A model generated the notes under the pieces. That model did not search any database. It saw only the letters and a program-made list of their open reading frames with translations, and had not been told where the DNA came from. From the NCBI GenBank assembly GCA_965117025.1, contig OZ220746.1, positions 2,728,001 through 2,792,000 of the forward strand: 64,000 nucleotides of DNA. Reading direction: 5' to 3'. Of this stretch, positions 1 through 6,155 are shown in pieces. The DNA is from VXPQ01 sp965117025. Its GTDB lineage: Bacteria > Bacteroidota > Rhodothermia > Rhodothermales > VXPQ01. The translations under genes were made by a program, and so were the position numbers. Within the stretch, counting starts at the first letter, position 1. Every line of letters starts with the position of its first letter.

Positions 1-162
1 GACCAGTTCGTCCAGCGATTCACCGCGCGCCCTCAGACCCAGCAGAAAAGCCGCCGTACATTCGGGTTCCGATGCGCCTTCCATTAGCAGGCGCATTGCA
101 TTCTCGGCCTCTTCGCTTTGCAGCGTACCTCCGCCGGCGAGGATGTTCAGGTATTTTTGCAT
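1..162 (-). CDS. trpD: Anthranilate phosphoribosyltransferase, N-terminal part (cut by window edge)
   Basis: Only the first 54 codons lie in the window; the gene continues past the left edge. The translation begins MQKYLNILAGGGTL and continues with a helical stretch (SEEAENAMRLLMEGA) typical of the TrpD N-terminal domain. The enzyme transfers phosphoribosyl from PRPP to anthranilate, the second step of tryptophan synthesis, in the cytoplasm. The start lies 27 bp downstream of the trpG stop, so it is very probably the next gene of the trp operon. The PRPP-binding glycine-rich motif is outside the window, so identification rests on the N-terminal sequence and on operon position. Confidence 0.85.
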   Translation of the reverse strand, partial: MQKYLNILAGGGTLQSEEAENAMRLLMEGASEPECTAAFLLGLRARGESLDELV

Positions 163-189
163 GATATGCGCGGAACAGCGTGGATCGGG

Positions 190-804
190 TCAGGAAATTG
201 CCGCCGGGGTCCCCGTTGTACTATCTACGGCGCTGCCCAGCACCTCTTCCAGCCAGTTGTCGACGATCCGGGGCCCTTCTTTCGTCAGCACGCTTTCCGG
301 GTGAAACTGGATGCCTTCCACCGGATGCTCCCGGTGCCGCAGGCCCATGACGACGCCGTCTTTCGTTTCCGCCGATATATCCAGGCAGGCAGGCACACTG
401 GCGCGGTCCACCACGAGAGAGTGATACCGCGTGGCTGTGAATGGATTGCCGACGTTCCGGAATACGCCTCGTCCGTCGTGTGCTATTTCACTCGTTTTTC
501 CATGCATCAGCGTGGGGGCATAGCCGATGCGTCCACCGTATACTTCGCCGATCGCCTGATGTCCGAGGCATACGCCAAGGATCGGCACGGAGGGTCCCAG
601 TGCGCTCACGATCTCCTCCGTCACGCCTGCATCGGCAGGACGGCCTGGCCCCGGCGAAATGAGGATACCCCTCGGCGTCAGGTCACGCACAGCGTCCACA
701 TCGAGCACATCGTTTCTTACCACCTCGAGGTCGCTTGTGCGGCGTCCCACAAGGTGCACGAGGTTGTACGTGAACGAATCATAGTTGTCGATGACGAGAA
801 TCAT
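190..804 (-). CDS. trpG: Anthranilate synthase component II (glutamine amidotransferase)
   Basis: A 204-residue class-I glutamine amidotransferase that supplies ammonia to TrpE for anthranilate synthesis. It begins MILVIDNYDSFTYNLVH, the usual TrpG/PabA start. The oxyanion segment is ISPGPGRPADAG, the nucleophilic cysteine lies in GVCLGHQAIGE, and the catalytic His/Glu pair is in GIQFHPESVL near the C terminus. The frame stays open upstream into trpS, but homology begins at this ATG, which overlaps the trpS stop as ATGA. That overlap suggests translational coupling. The adjacent trpE makes TrpG the likely role; use by a p-aminobenzoate synthase as well cannot be excluded. Confidence 0.95.
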   Translation of the reverse strand: MILVIDNYDSFTYNLVHLVGRRTSDLEVVRNDVLDVDAVRDLTPRGILISPGPGRPADAGVTEEIVSALGPSVPILGVCLGHQAIGEVYGGRIGYAPTLMHGKTSEIAHDGRGVFRNVGNPFTATRYHSLVVDRASVPACLDISAETKDGVVMGLRHREHPVEGIQFHPESVLTKEGPRIVDNWLEEVLGSAVDSTTGTPAAIS

Positions 805-1853
805 GGCGCTCCTTTGTAGGTGGTGATCAGCCCAACGCGCTCCCGTACGCGTTCCATGTATTCTGCGGCCCGTTCCCGGGCCTTGCGGCCTCCTTCGCGC
901 AATATGTCGAACACATCGTCCGGACGCCGGGCCAGTTCCTTGCGTCGGATACGCGCTTCCGAAAAATGCTCGTCGATGAGGGTGAGCAATTCCTTTTTCG
1001 CATGTCCGTATCCAAATCCTCCTGCACGGTACGCCTCTGCAATGCGTTCGCGCGTTTCCTCGTCGGCGAACAGCCGGATGAGCGTAAACACATTGTCGTG
1101 CTCCGGGTCTTTCGGTGCTTCGAGCGGCGTCGAATCGGTCACAATGCTCATCACTTTTTTCTTCAGGGCTTTTCCTTCTTCGAAGATGCCGATCGCGTTT
1201 TCGTAGCTCTTGGACATTTTCCGGCCGTCCAGCCCGGGCACGACCGCCACGTCGGAAAGGATATAGGGTTCGGGTACGGGAAAGACCGGATCGTCCTCCG
1301 GGCAATACGTACGATTGAACCGTTCCGCCAGAACCCGCGTCATTTCGATATGTTGTTTCTGATCCGCACCCACCGGCACCAGCGTACCCCCGTAGATCAG
1401 AATGTCCGCTGCCTGCAGGACGGGATAGGTAAACAGGCCCGCATTTGCGGGCAAGCCCTGTGCAATCTTGTCCTTGTAAGCCACCCCTTTCTCCAGTTGG
1501 GATACCGTGGCAAGGTTGTTGAAAATCCATGCCAGTTCGGTGACTTCCGGCACGTCACTCTGCATGAAGAGGCATGCGGCCCGGGGGTTGAACCCGAGGG
1601 CAAGGTAGTCGAGCGCTACGTCCAGCGTATAGCGCCTTAGTTTGTCCCGGTCCCGGAGCGTCGTCAGTGTGTGGTAGTTGACGATAAAGTAGTATGCTTC
1701 ATGCGTTTCATGAAGTTGGATGTGTTGTCGGAGCGCTCCGAAATAATTCCCGAGATGCAATGCACCGGACGGTTGAATACCGGAAACGATCACTTCGCCG
1801 TCTTTTCGGGGAACGGGGGAGGGCATGGATGGGCCGAGGCGTTCGGAAGACAT
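801..1853 (-). CDS. trpS: Tryptophanyl-tRNA synthetase
   Basis: A class-I aminoacyl-tRNA synthetase of about 350 residues that charges tRNA-Trp. The HIGH-type signature appears as QPSGALHLGNYFGAL near the N terminus and the KMSKS loop as GLDGRKMSKSYEN in the middle. The length is normal for bacterial TrpS. The frame is open back to 1934, but that would overlap the upstream gene. The ATG at 1853 leaves a 34-bp spacer and is preferred; an ATG at 1826 is also possible. The last four bases overlap trpG (ATGA). Lying inside the trp operon, it would be under the same leader attenuator, whose signal is charged tRNA-Trp. Confidence 0.95.
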   Translation of the reverse strand: MSSERLGPSMPSPVPRKDGEVIVSGIQPSGALHLGNYFGALRQHIQLHETHEAYYFIVNYHTLTTLRDRDKLRRYTLDVALDYLALGFNPRAACLFMQSDVPEVTELAWIFNNLATVSQLEKGVAYKDKIAQGLPANAGLFTYPVLQAADILIYGGTLVPVGADQKQHIEMTRVLAERFNRTYCPEDDPVFPVPEPYILSDVAVVPGLDGRKMSKSYENAIGIFEEGKALKKKVMSIVTDSTPLEAPKDPEHDNVFTLIRLFADEETRERIAEAYRAGGFGYGHAKKELLTLIDEHFSEARIRRKELARRPDDVFDILREGGRKARERAAEYMERVRERVGLITTYKGAP

Positions 1854-1887
1854 GGGTGCAAAAAGTACGAAAGGTTGACTGGAGAGA

Positions 1888-2352
1888 TCAGCAATGCCGC
1901 AAGACCAGTTTTCGCACGTACTCCAGCCGCACACGGGTGTTTTTCAGGACCACGTCGAGGATGGCCCGTGTCCGCATCTGGTGTTCCATGCCAAGTTCGG
2001 CGTGGAGCAATTTTTCGAAGTCGCTCTCCAGATTTCTGAGCGCGGTCACGATATCGCTGTCACATTTTCCGAGGTCAAAATCCTCCGGTTCCATTTCTGT
2101 ACCGTTGAATGGCACGCCTCCTGCACTGAGCACCACTTCACTCAGTTTTCCTACATCCATGCGGGCCGTTCTTTGAAGCGAGGACAATTTTCCGGCAGCA
2201 TCCCGGTCTTCAAGGGTGCGCACCGCATATTCATGCGAATGATTCAGTGCGCAATGAGAACGAATAACGGGGTTCAGCCGTGCGGAGGTTTCTTCGCGAG
2301 AGAGGGTTTTTCCCGCCCATCCCTTGTTCAGTAAAAGGTCTTTTATTCTCAT
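1888..2352 (-). CDS. Conserved-looking helical protein inside the trp operon, function unknown
   Basis: A 154-residue, mostly alpha-helical soluble protein with no signal peptide or membrane segment, beginning MRIKDLLLNKGWAGKTLS. Its charged helices (for example ALRNLESDFEKLLHAELG) suggest a helical bundle. I do not recognise the family. It lies 46 bp downstream of the trpE stop and 34 bp upstream of trpS, on the same strand, so it is co-transcribed with tryptophan genes. The start is the ATG at 2352; a TTG four codons earlier is less likely. It could be a regulatory or ferritin-like fold, but nothing in the sequence decides this. Confidence 0.75.
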   Translation of the reverse strand: MRIKDLLLNKGWAGKTLSREETSARLNPVIRSHCALNHSHEYAVRTLEDRDAAGKLSSLQRTARMDVGKLSEVVLSAGGVPFNGTEMEPEDFDLGKCDSDIVTALRNLESDFEKLLHAELGMEHQMRTRAILDVVLKNTRVRLEYVRKLVLRHC

Positions 2353-2398
2353 GACACAAGGCAAATAACCAGTGATACGGATTTACGATGCACGGCGC

Positions 2399-3883
2399 TC
2401 ATAGCAATCCCTCGGAGGCAAGGAGGATCGCTTCTTTCAGTGCGCGCGCCTTGCTGACCGTTTCCTCGAATTCGCTGGCCGGCCTGCTGTCTGCGACCAG
2501 ACCGCATCCTGCTTGTACATAGACCCGATCTTTTTGAACGAGCATGGTTCGGATGGCGATGCAGGTGTCCATGTTGCCCGAATAATCCACATGGCCGACG
2601 GCGCCGGCATAGGCGCCTCTTGCGGACGGTTCGAGTTCGTCAATGATTTCCATGGCGCGCACCTTGGGCGCTCCGCTTACGGTGCCTGCCGGGAAGCAGG
2701 CCGCGAGTACATCCATGGCTCCTCTTCTGCGATCCAGTTCGCCGGATACCGATGACACGATATGCATGACATGTGAATACCGTTCCACGTAGGCATACCT
2801 GTCTACTTTGACGGAACCGTGCCGGCAGACCCGTCCCAGATCGTTCCGGCCAAGGTCCACAAGCATCAGGTGTTCCGCACGCTCCTTGGGATCGGCCAGC
2901 AGATCTGCCTCGAGTCGTCGGTCTTCTTCTTCCGTGGCGCCCCGGGGCCGTGTACCGGCAATGGGTAACACCTCCGCCGTGTCACCCTCGATACGCACAA
3001 GCACTTCGGGGGAGGAGCCGATCAGCGAAAAATCGTCGAAATCGAGATAGAACAGATACGGCGATGGATTTACCTGCCGCAACGCGCGATACAGGTTGAT
3101 GCGGTCCCCTTCGTACGGCATGGAGAAACGTTGCGACAGTACGGCCTGGAAGATATCTCCCTCGTAGATATATCGCTTGACTTTTTCAACAGCCTTTTCG
3201 AACTCTGTCCGCTCGAAATTGGAATCCATTTTTTCCTGCGTAATCCGTATGGATTCCGGTTTTGACGGGACGGCTTCCGAGAGTTCCGCTTCCAGGGCGT
3301 CGATGCGTCCGGATGCTTTGAAGTAGGTCTCGGCGGGGTCGTCCCCCTCGTCTACGAACGCGCAGGAGATCAGAACCAGTTGGCGCTTTACATGGTCGAA
3401 GGCGACCAGCGTATCGTAAAAACACCAGATGGCATCCGGAATGTGGAGGTCATCCGCCGGCACATTGGGCAAGCGTTCGACAAGGCGTACTGCATCGTAG
3501 CCCAGATACCCCACCGCGCCGGTTGCAATCTTGGGAAGGTCACTTGTTCGGACTTCCGTATACCGGTCCATTTCCCGCTGCATTACCTCGAAAATATTCC
3601 CCTCCGGTTCGCGAACGGTTCCATCGGCCTCTTCGGTGATCGTACGCGGGCCAAAAGCGCGCACAATGCGGAACGGGTTTTTTCCGAGGAATGAGTAGCG
3701 CGCCAGGTTTTCGCCGCCTTCGACGCTCTCAAGCAGAAAACAATACCGGCTTCCTTCGCGGAATGCGAGGAAAGCCGAGACGGGCGTGAGCAGGTCGGCG
3801 CTGAGGCGCCGGCAAATCGGCAAGACCAGATTGCCCTTGTCCCGATGGGCGTCAACAAGGCGTATGAAATCTTCAAGCGGCAT
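2399..3883 (-). CDS. trpE: Anthranilate synthase component I
   Basis: Converts chorismate and ammonia (from TrpG) to anthranilate, the first committed step of tryptophan synthesis. The 494-residue product has the chorismate-binding C-terminal domain: FQAVLSQRFSMPYEGD, then the GSSPEVLVRIEG segment, PIAGTRPRGATEEED, and LVDLGRNDLGRVC. The N-terminal domain contains CFLLESVEGGENLARYSF, including the LLES motif that in this family binds L-Trp for feedback inhibition. The start is the ATG at 3883 (MPLEDFIRLVD). A longer frame to 3970 would run back through the intrinsic-terminator hairpin and is rejected. First structural gene of the operon, downstream of the attenuator. Confidence 0.96.
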   Translation of the reverse strand: MPLEDFIRLVDAHRDKGNLVLPICRRLSADLLTPVSAFLAFREGSRYCFLLESVEGGENLARYSFLGKNPFRIVRAFGPRTITEEADGTVREPEGNIFEVMQREMDRYTEVRTSDLPKIATGAVGYLGYDAVRLVERLPNVPADDLHIPDAIWCFYDTLVAFDHVKRQLVLISCAFVDEGDDPAETYFKASGRIDALEAELSEAVPSKPESIRITQEKMDSNFERTEFEKAVEKVKRYIYEGDIFQAVLSQRFSMPYEGDRINLYRALRQVNPSPYLFYLDFDDFSLIGSSPEVLVRIEGDTAEVLPIAGTRPRGATEEEDRRLEADLLADPKERAEHLMLVDLGRNDLGRVCRHGSVKVDRYAYVERYSHVMHIVSSVSGELDRRRGAMDVLAACFPAGTVSGAPKVRAMEIIDELEPSARGAYAGAVGHVDYSGNMDTCIAIRTMLVQKDRVYVQAGCGLVADSRPASEFEETVSKARALKEAILLASEGLL

Positions 3884-3904
3884 GGTTTGCAAACAAAAAC
3901 CCAC

Positions 3905-3937
3905 AAAAAAACCCACTGTTCGCATGAGAACAGTGGG
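3905..3937 (-). terminator. Intrinsic terminator in the trp leader (attenuator 3:4 hairpin)
   Basis: On the minus strand CCCACTGTTC (3937-3928) and GAACAGTGGG (3921-3912) form a perfect 10-bp stem around a 6-nt loop, followed at once by seven T residues (3911-3905). This is a textbook Rho-independent terminator, placed only 21 bp upstream of the trpE start. Transcripts from upstream would stop before trpE unless the 5' arm is captured by the competing strand at 4004-3995. Confidence 0.9.
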
Positions 3938-4029
3938 GATGCGGCCGACCGCGCTACTGCATGGCGGCAATTATGGCGTACACGCAAGGCGAATCCCACT
4001 GTCCGGCGACCTGCGCCACCAGCCGCCGG
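3912..4029 (-). promoter_or_regulatory. Four-segment trp attenuator (1:2, 2:3 and 3:4 pairings)
   Basis: Segment 1 (CCGGCG, 4029-4024) pairs with CGCCGG (4008-4003); its 15-nt loop holds the tandem Trp codons 4021-4016. Segment 2 (GGACAGTGGG, 4004-3995) is a near-copy of segment 4 and can pair over 10 positions, with one G-U, with segment 3 (CCCACTGTTC, 3937-3928). Segment 3 is also the 5' arm of the terminator with segment 4 (3921-3912). The three hairpins are mutually exclusive in the classical order. A ribosome stalled at the Trp codons would open 1:2, leave segment 2 free to take segment 3, and prevent termination. The pairings are read from sequence; the mechanism is inferred by analogy with enterobacterial trp attenuation. 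Confidence 0.8.
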
Positions 4030-4069
4030 CATGAATGTGGGTGCTGCTATGTACACATTGTCCGATCAT
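3971..4069 (-). CDS. trpL: trp operon leader peptide with tandem Trp codons
   Basis: A 32-codon reading frame (begins MIGQCVHSS, stop TAA at 3973-3971) just upstream of the trpE terminator. Residues 17 and 18 are Trp-Trp (TGGTGG at 4021-4016), the hallmark of a Trp-sensing leader peptide. The next downstream element is the antiterminator strand at 4004-3995. An in-frame ATG at 4111 would give a longer peptide, but it lies in a small hairpin after the mscS stop. No Shine-Dalgarno is visible, which is common in this phylum. The transcription start is unresolved: a TATATC at 4084-4079 would give an almost leaderless start at 4069. A different -10 (TATGAT, 4070-4065) would place the start inside the frame and weaken this call. 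Confidence 0.7.
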   Translation of the reverse strand: MIGQCVHSSTHIHAGGWWRRSPDSGIRLACTP

Positions 4070-4129
4070 ATCACGCAAGATATACCCTGAACCAGTGAAA
4101 AGCAAGGACATGCAAGGAAGCATGTGTTT

Positions 4130-5062
4130 TTACGAAAGCCCCTCAGGCGCTCTTCTGTTTTGCTCACTGCCTGAGGATTCGTAACGGATCATCGTGTACG
4201 AGGGTTCGATGTTTCCATGTTCCCGGAATGCTTCCAGGATGCGCATGGTGAGCATATGTTCGGTATTCCGGCGTTTGCGCACTTCGGTAAGGTGTCGGAG
4301 AGACAGGCAGATCCCGTTCTGTGTGGCGCGCACATACACAAACGGGGTCAGTACCTTGTAGTACACGTGGTATTCACGGGACATCCGCTGGATTTCTTCC
4401 TGAGCCTTCTGCTCTATGGGGCCGGTCGTTTCGGAGGCCAGTTTCATGAGGATATCCCGGGCCGCCTTCCAGTCCGAACGGAAGGTGACGGTAAAAGGGA
4501 TTTCATTCCACACAAACCGGAAGCCCTGCGTGTAATTATACACCCCGTACTGGTAAAACCAGCCATTCGGGAAATGCACGATACGGCCCGTACTCTGATC
4601 TGCGTCGACCCATCCTCCTGTTTCCATCATGGTACTGTGCAGGGGGCGAATGTCGATCACGTCTCCGTGCAGGCCATTTACCTCGATGCGATCTCCGCTT
4701 TTGTACGGCGCTCGGAGCAGCATGTGGATCCATGCCACAAAAGAAAGGAGCACCTCGCGCATGGCAATGGCGAGTCCTGCGCCGACGACTGTGAGAATCG
4801 TGGCCGGCCCCGGTCCCTGCCCCGCTGACCATACATAGAGGATTGCAAGGGCCGTGAACAGGCCGAGCAGCCGCCCGGCAATTTTGGATACCCGGTAACG
4901 CCGGTCCGCTTCTTCGATATAGCGCGAGAGCAGGCGTCGGATGGCGTATGCCAGAATCACTGCGGCCAGCACCAGCAACACAGAAATCCAGATGTCCTGT
5001 GCTGCGCTCCCGGCGAGGAAGGATTGAAATCGTTCGCTCTGGAGAAAATCTCTGAAAGACAT
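4130..5062 (-). CDS. Small-conductance mechanosensitive channel (MscS family)
   Basis: A 310-residue inner-membrane protein. The N-terminal third has about three hydrophobic segments (around residues 25-45, 65-85 and 88-110). The third is the pore-lining type with small residues, ATILTVVGAGLAIAMREV. It is followed by the MscS beta domain (YKSGDRIEVNGLHGDVIDI) and an alpha/beta C-terminal domain. MscS channels open on membrane tension and release osmolytes in hypo-osmotic shock. Some family members serve other roles, so the substrate is not fixed. It is upstream of the trp leader on the same strand; only a weak 6-bp hairpin (4125-4108, ACATGC/GCATGT) separates them, so some readthrough into trp is possible. 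Confidence 0.88.
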   Translation of the reverse strand: MSFRDFLQSERFQSFLAGSAAQDIWISVLLVLAAVILAYAIRRLLSRYIEEADRRYRVSKIAGRLLGLFTALAILYVWSAGQGPGPATILTVVGAGLAIAMREVLLSFVAWIHMLLRAPYKSGDRIEVNGLHGDVIDIRPLHSTMMETGGWVDADQSTGRIVHFPNGWFYQYGVYNYTQGFRFVWNEIPFTVTFRSDWKAARDILMKLASETTGPIEQKAQEEIQRMSREYHVYYKVLTPFVYVRATQNGICLSLRHLTEVRKRRNTEHMLTMRILEAFREHGNIEPSYTMIRYESSGSEQNRRAPEGLS

Positions 5063-5306
5063 GCCTTAATCCCTGTTCGCTCATCGCCAAAGTACGAAAT
5101 TCGGATAAGAAAGGAGGGGCAGGAGGAAAGCCGACAAGGTGTATTTTATTTCCGGTAGCCTCGGTAATCCTCTAAAAAACGGAAGGCGCCGGATTCCGGA
5201 TACTGTGAGACGAAATGCTATGGGATATTGTAGTAAAGAGATGTTATTTTGCTCAGTTCCACTACAAGAACGGTCGCGTAGGCACGGCCACATTATTCTT
5301 CATTTT

Positions 5307-5990
5307 ATGAGTAGAACCAAACACCCCGGCGGATTCGGAACCTCTTTTCTGCACCTCCTCGGACTTAAGCATGTTGGCCTGGTGCAATCACCGGCAGAAC
5401 GGGAAACCTGTGTGAAAGCATTCGAGACAGAGGCAGAGGCGCACAGAACATTTGTCCGTTTTTATGAAGCAGACGAAAAGATCCAGTTGGCGGATGCAAC
5501 GGCGATTTTCAATTGGAGACGAGTAGCAGGAGATCCCCTTCCTGAGAGACCTGAATTGGCGGAATTCGAGCTGGGCAAGAGGGGATATGCGGAGAGGGAT
5601 AAAATGCAGATAGACGCCTCAAAGAGCGCAGAAGAGTGCGAGAAGGAGGCTGAGAAGTACAGAGGAAATAAGAGAGCCTTCAAGCTGGCGCGGTCTCAAG
5701 GAGCATTGCGGAAGCTGGCGCAAAAAAGGGTCCGGGCCTTTCGGTCCAGGGCGGCAGATCTCCGAAAAATGTCTGTGGTAGCCACCGCAGATATCGAAGA
5801 TCAGGAGAAGCAACTGCGTATAGCAGTCCAAAGCATACAGTCAGCTTCTTCAGGCGACTGGGAAGAAGTGGCAGCAAGCCTTCGTCTTGCAATAGAAGAA
5901 AAAAAACGGTATATCCCGGCCGTTAATGCCGCAGCAGAAGCTTATGAGGCCGCGATGCGCGCTTGGGATACGGTCCGGAAGTTGAAGTAA
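5307..5990 (+). CDS. Hypothetical helical/coiled-coil protein
   Basis: A 227-residue protein beginning MSRTKHPGGFGTSFLHLLG. It is rich in Ala, Glu, Lys and Arg with long amphipathic helices, for example ECEKEAEKYRGNKRAFKL and EEVAASLRLAIEEKKRYI, consistent with a coiled-coil or helical bundle. There is no signal peptide or membrane segment, and I do not recognise a family. The frame is open upstream to 5139, but that part is unlike a natural N terminus, so the ATG at 5307 is chosen. It stands alone between divergent mscS and the convergent T9SS protein gene, with no operon partner to suggest a role. Confidence 0.65.
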   Translation: MSRTKHPGGFGTSFLHLLGLKHVGLVQSPAERETCVKAFETEAEAHRTFVRFYEADEKIQLADATAIFNWRRVAGDPLPERPELAEFELGKRGYAERDKMQIDASKSAEECEKEAEKYRGNKRAFKLARSQGALRKLAQKRVRAFRSRAADLRKMSVVATADIEDQEKQLRIAVQSIQSASSGDWEEVAASLRLAIEEKKRYIPAVNAAAEAYEAAMRAWDTVRKLK

Positions 5991-6062
5991 CCAGCGGCCC
6001 AACCCTGATCCTGAAGTCGCTGCGCCGCAAGGTTGCGCCTTCATCGCGTCGCTGGCGCCCTT

Positions 6063-6146
6063 TCACTTCATAAGCGTCATTAGCCCCGTACGCACCTGGC
6101 CCGAGACGTCCAGGCGGTAAAGGCAGGTTCCGCCGGACAAAGACAT
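6063..6146 (-). pseudogene. Vestigial T9SS C-terminal sorting tail
   Basis: Immediately downstream of the large T9SS gene, on the same strand, 27 codons read MSLSGGTCLYRLDVSGQV and then RTGLMTLMK before a stop. The end of the intact neighbour is LPSGTYVYRLQAQDRIIV followed by RTMMLVK. The match in spacing and in key residues (SG-T-x-YRL, final Lys) marks this as the decayed last strands of a second type-A sorting domain. The rest of its gene is gone. It probably arose by duplication or by loss of a tandem paralogue. No function is expected. Confidence 0.6.
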
Positions 6147-6155
6147 TGCGCCTTT

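Noticed and set aside
190..1530. A 446-residue frame joining trpG to upstream sequence
   Set aside because: The upstream 242 codons are out-of-frame trpS sequence. TrpG homology begins at the ATG at 804.
3583..4056. A 157-codon frame across the trp leader, with Trp codons near 3910-3920
   Set aside because: It runs through the terminator and into trpE in the wrong frame. Its Trp codons are inside or after the terminator and could not control it.
3905..4069. T-box riboswitch as the control of trpE
   Set aside because: No T-box sequence (TGGNACCGCG type) or specifier stem is seen, and the leader frame with tandem Trp codons explains the competing hairpins better.
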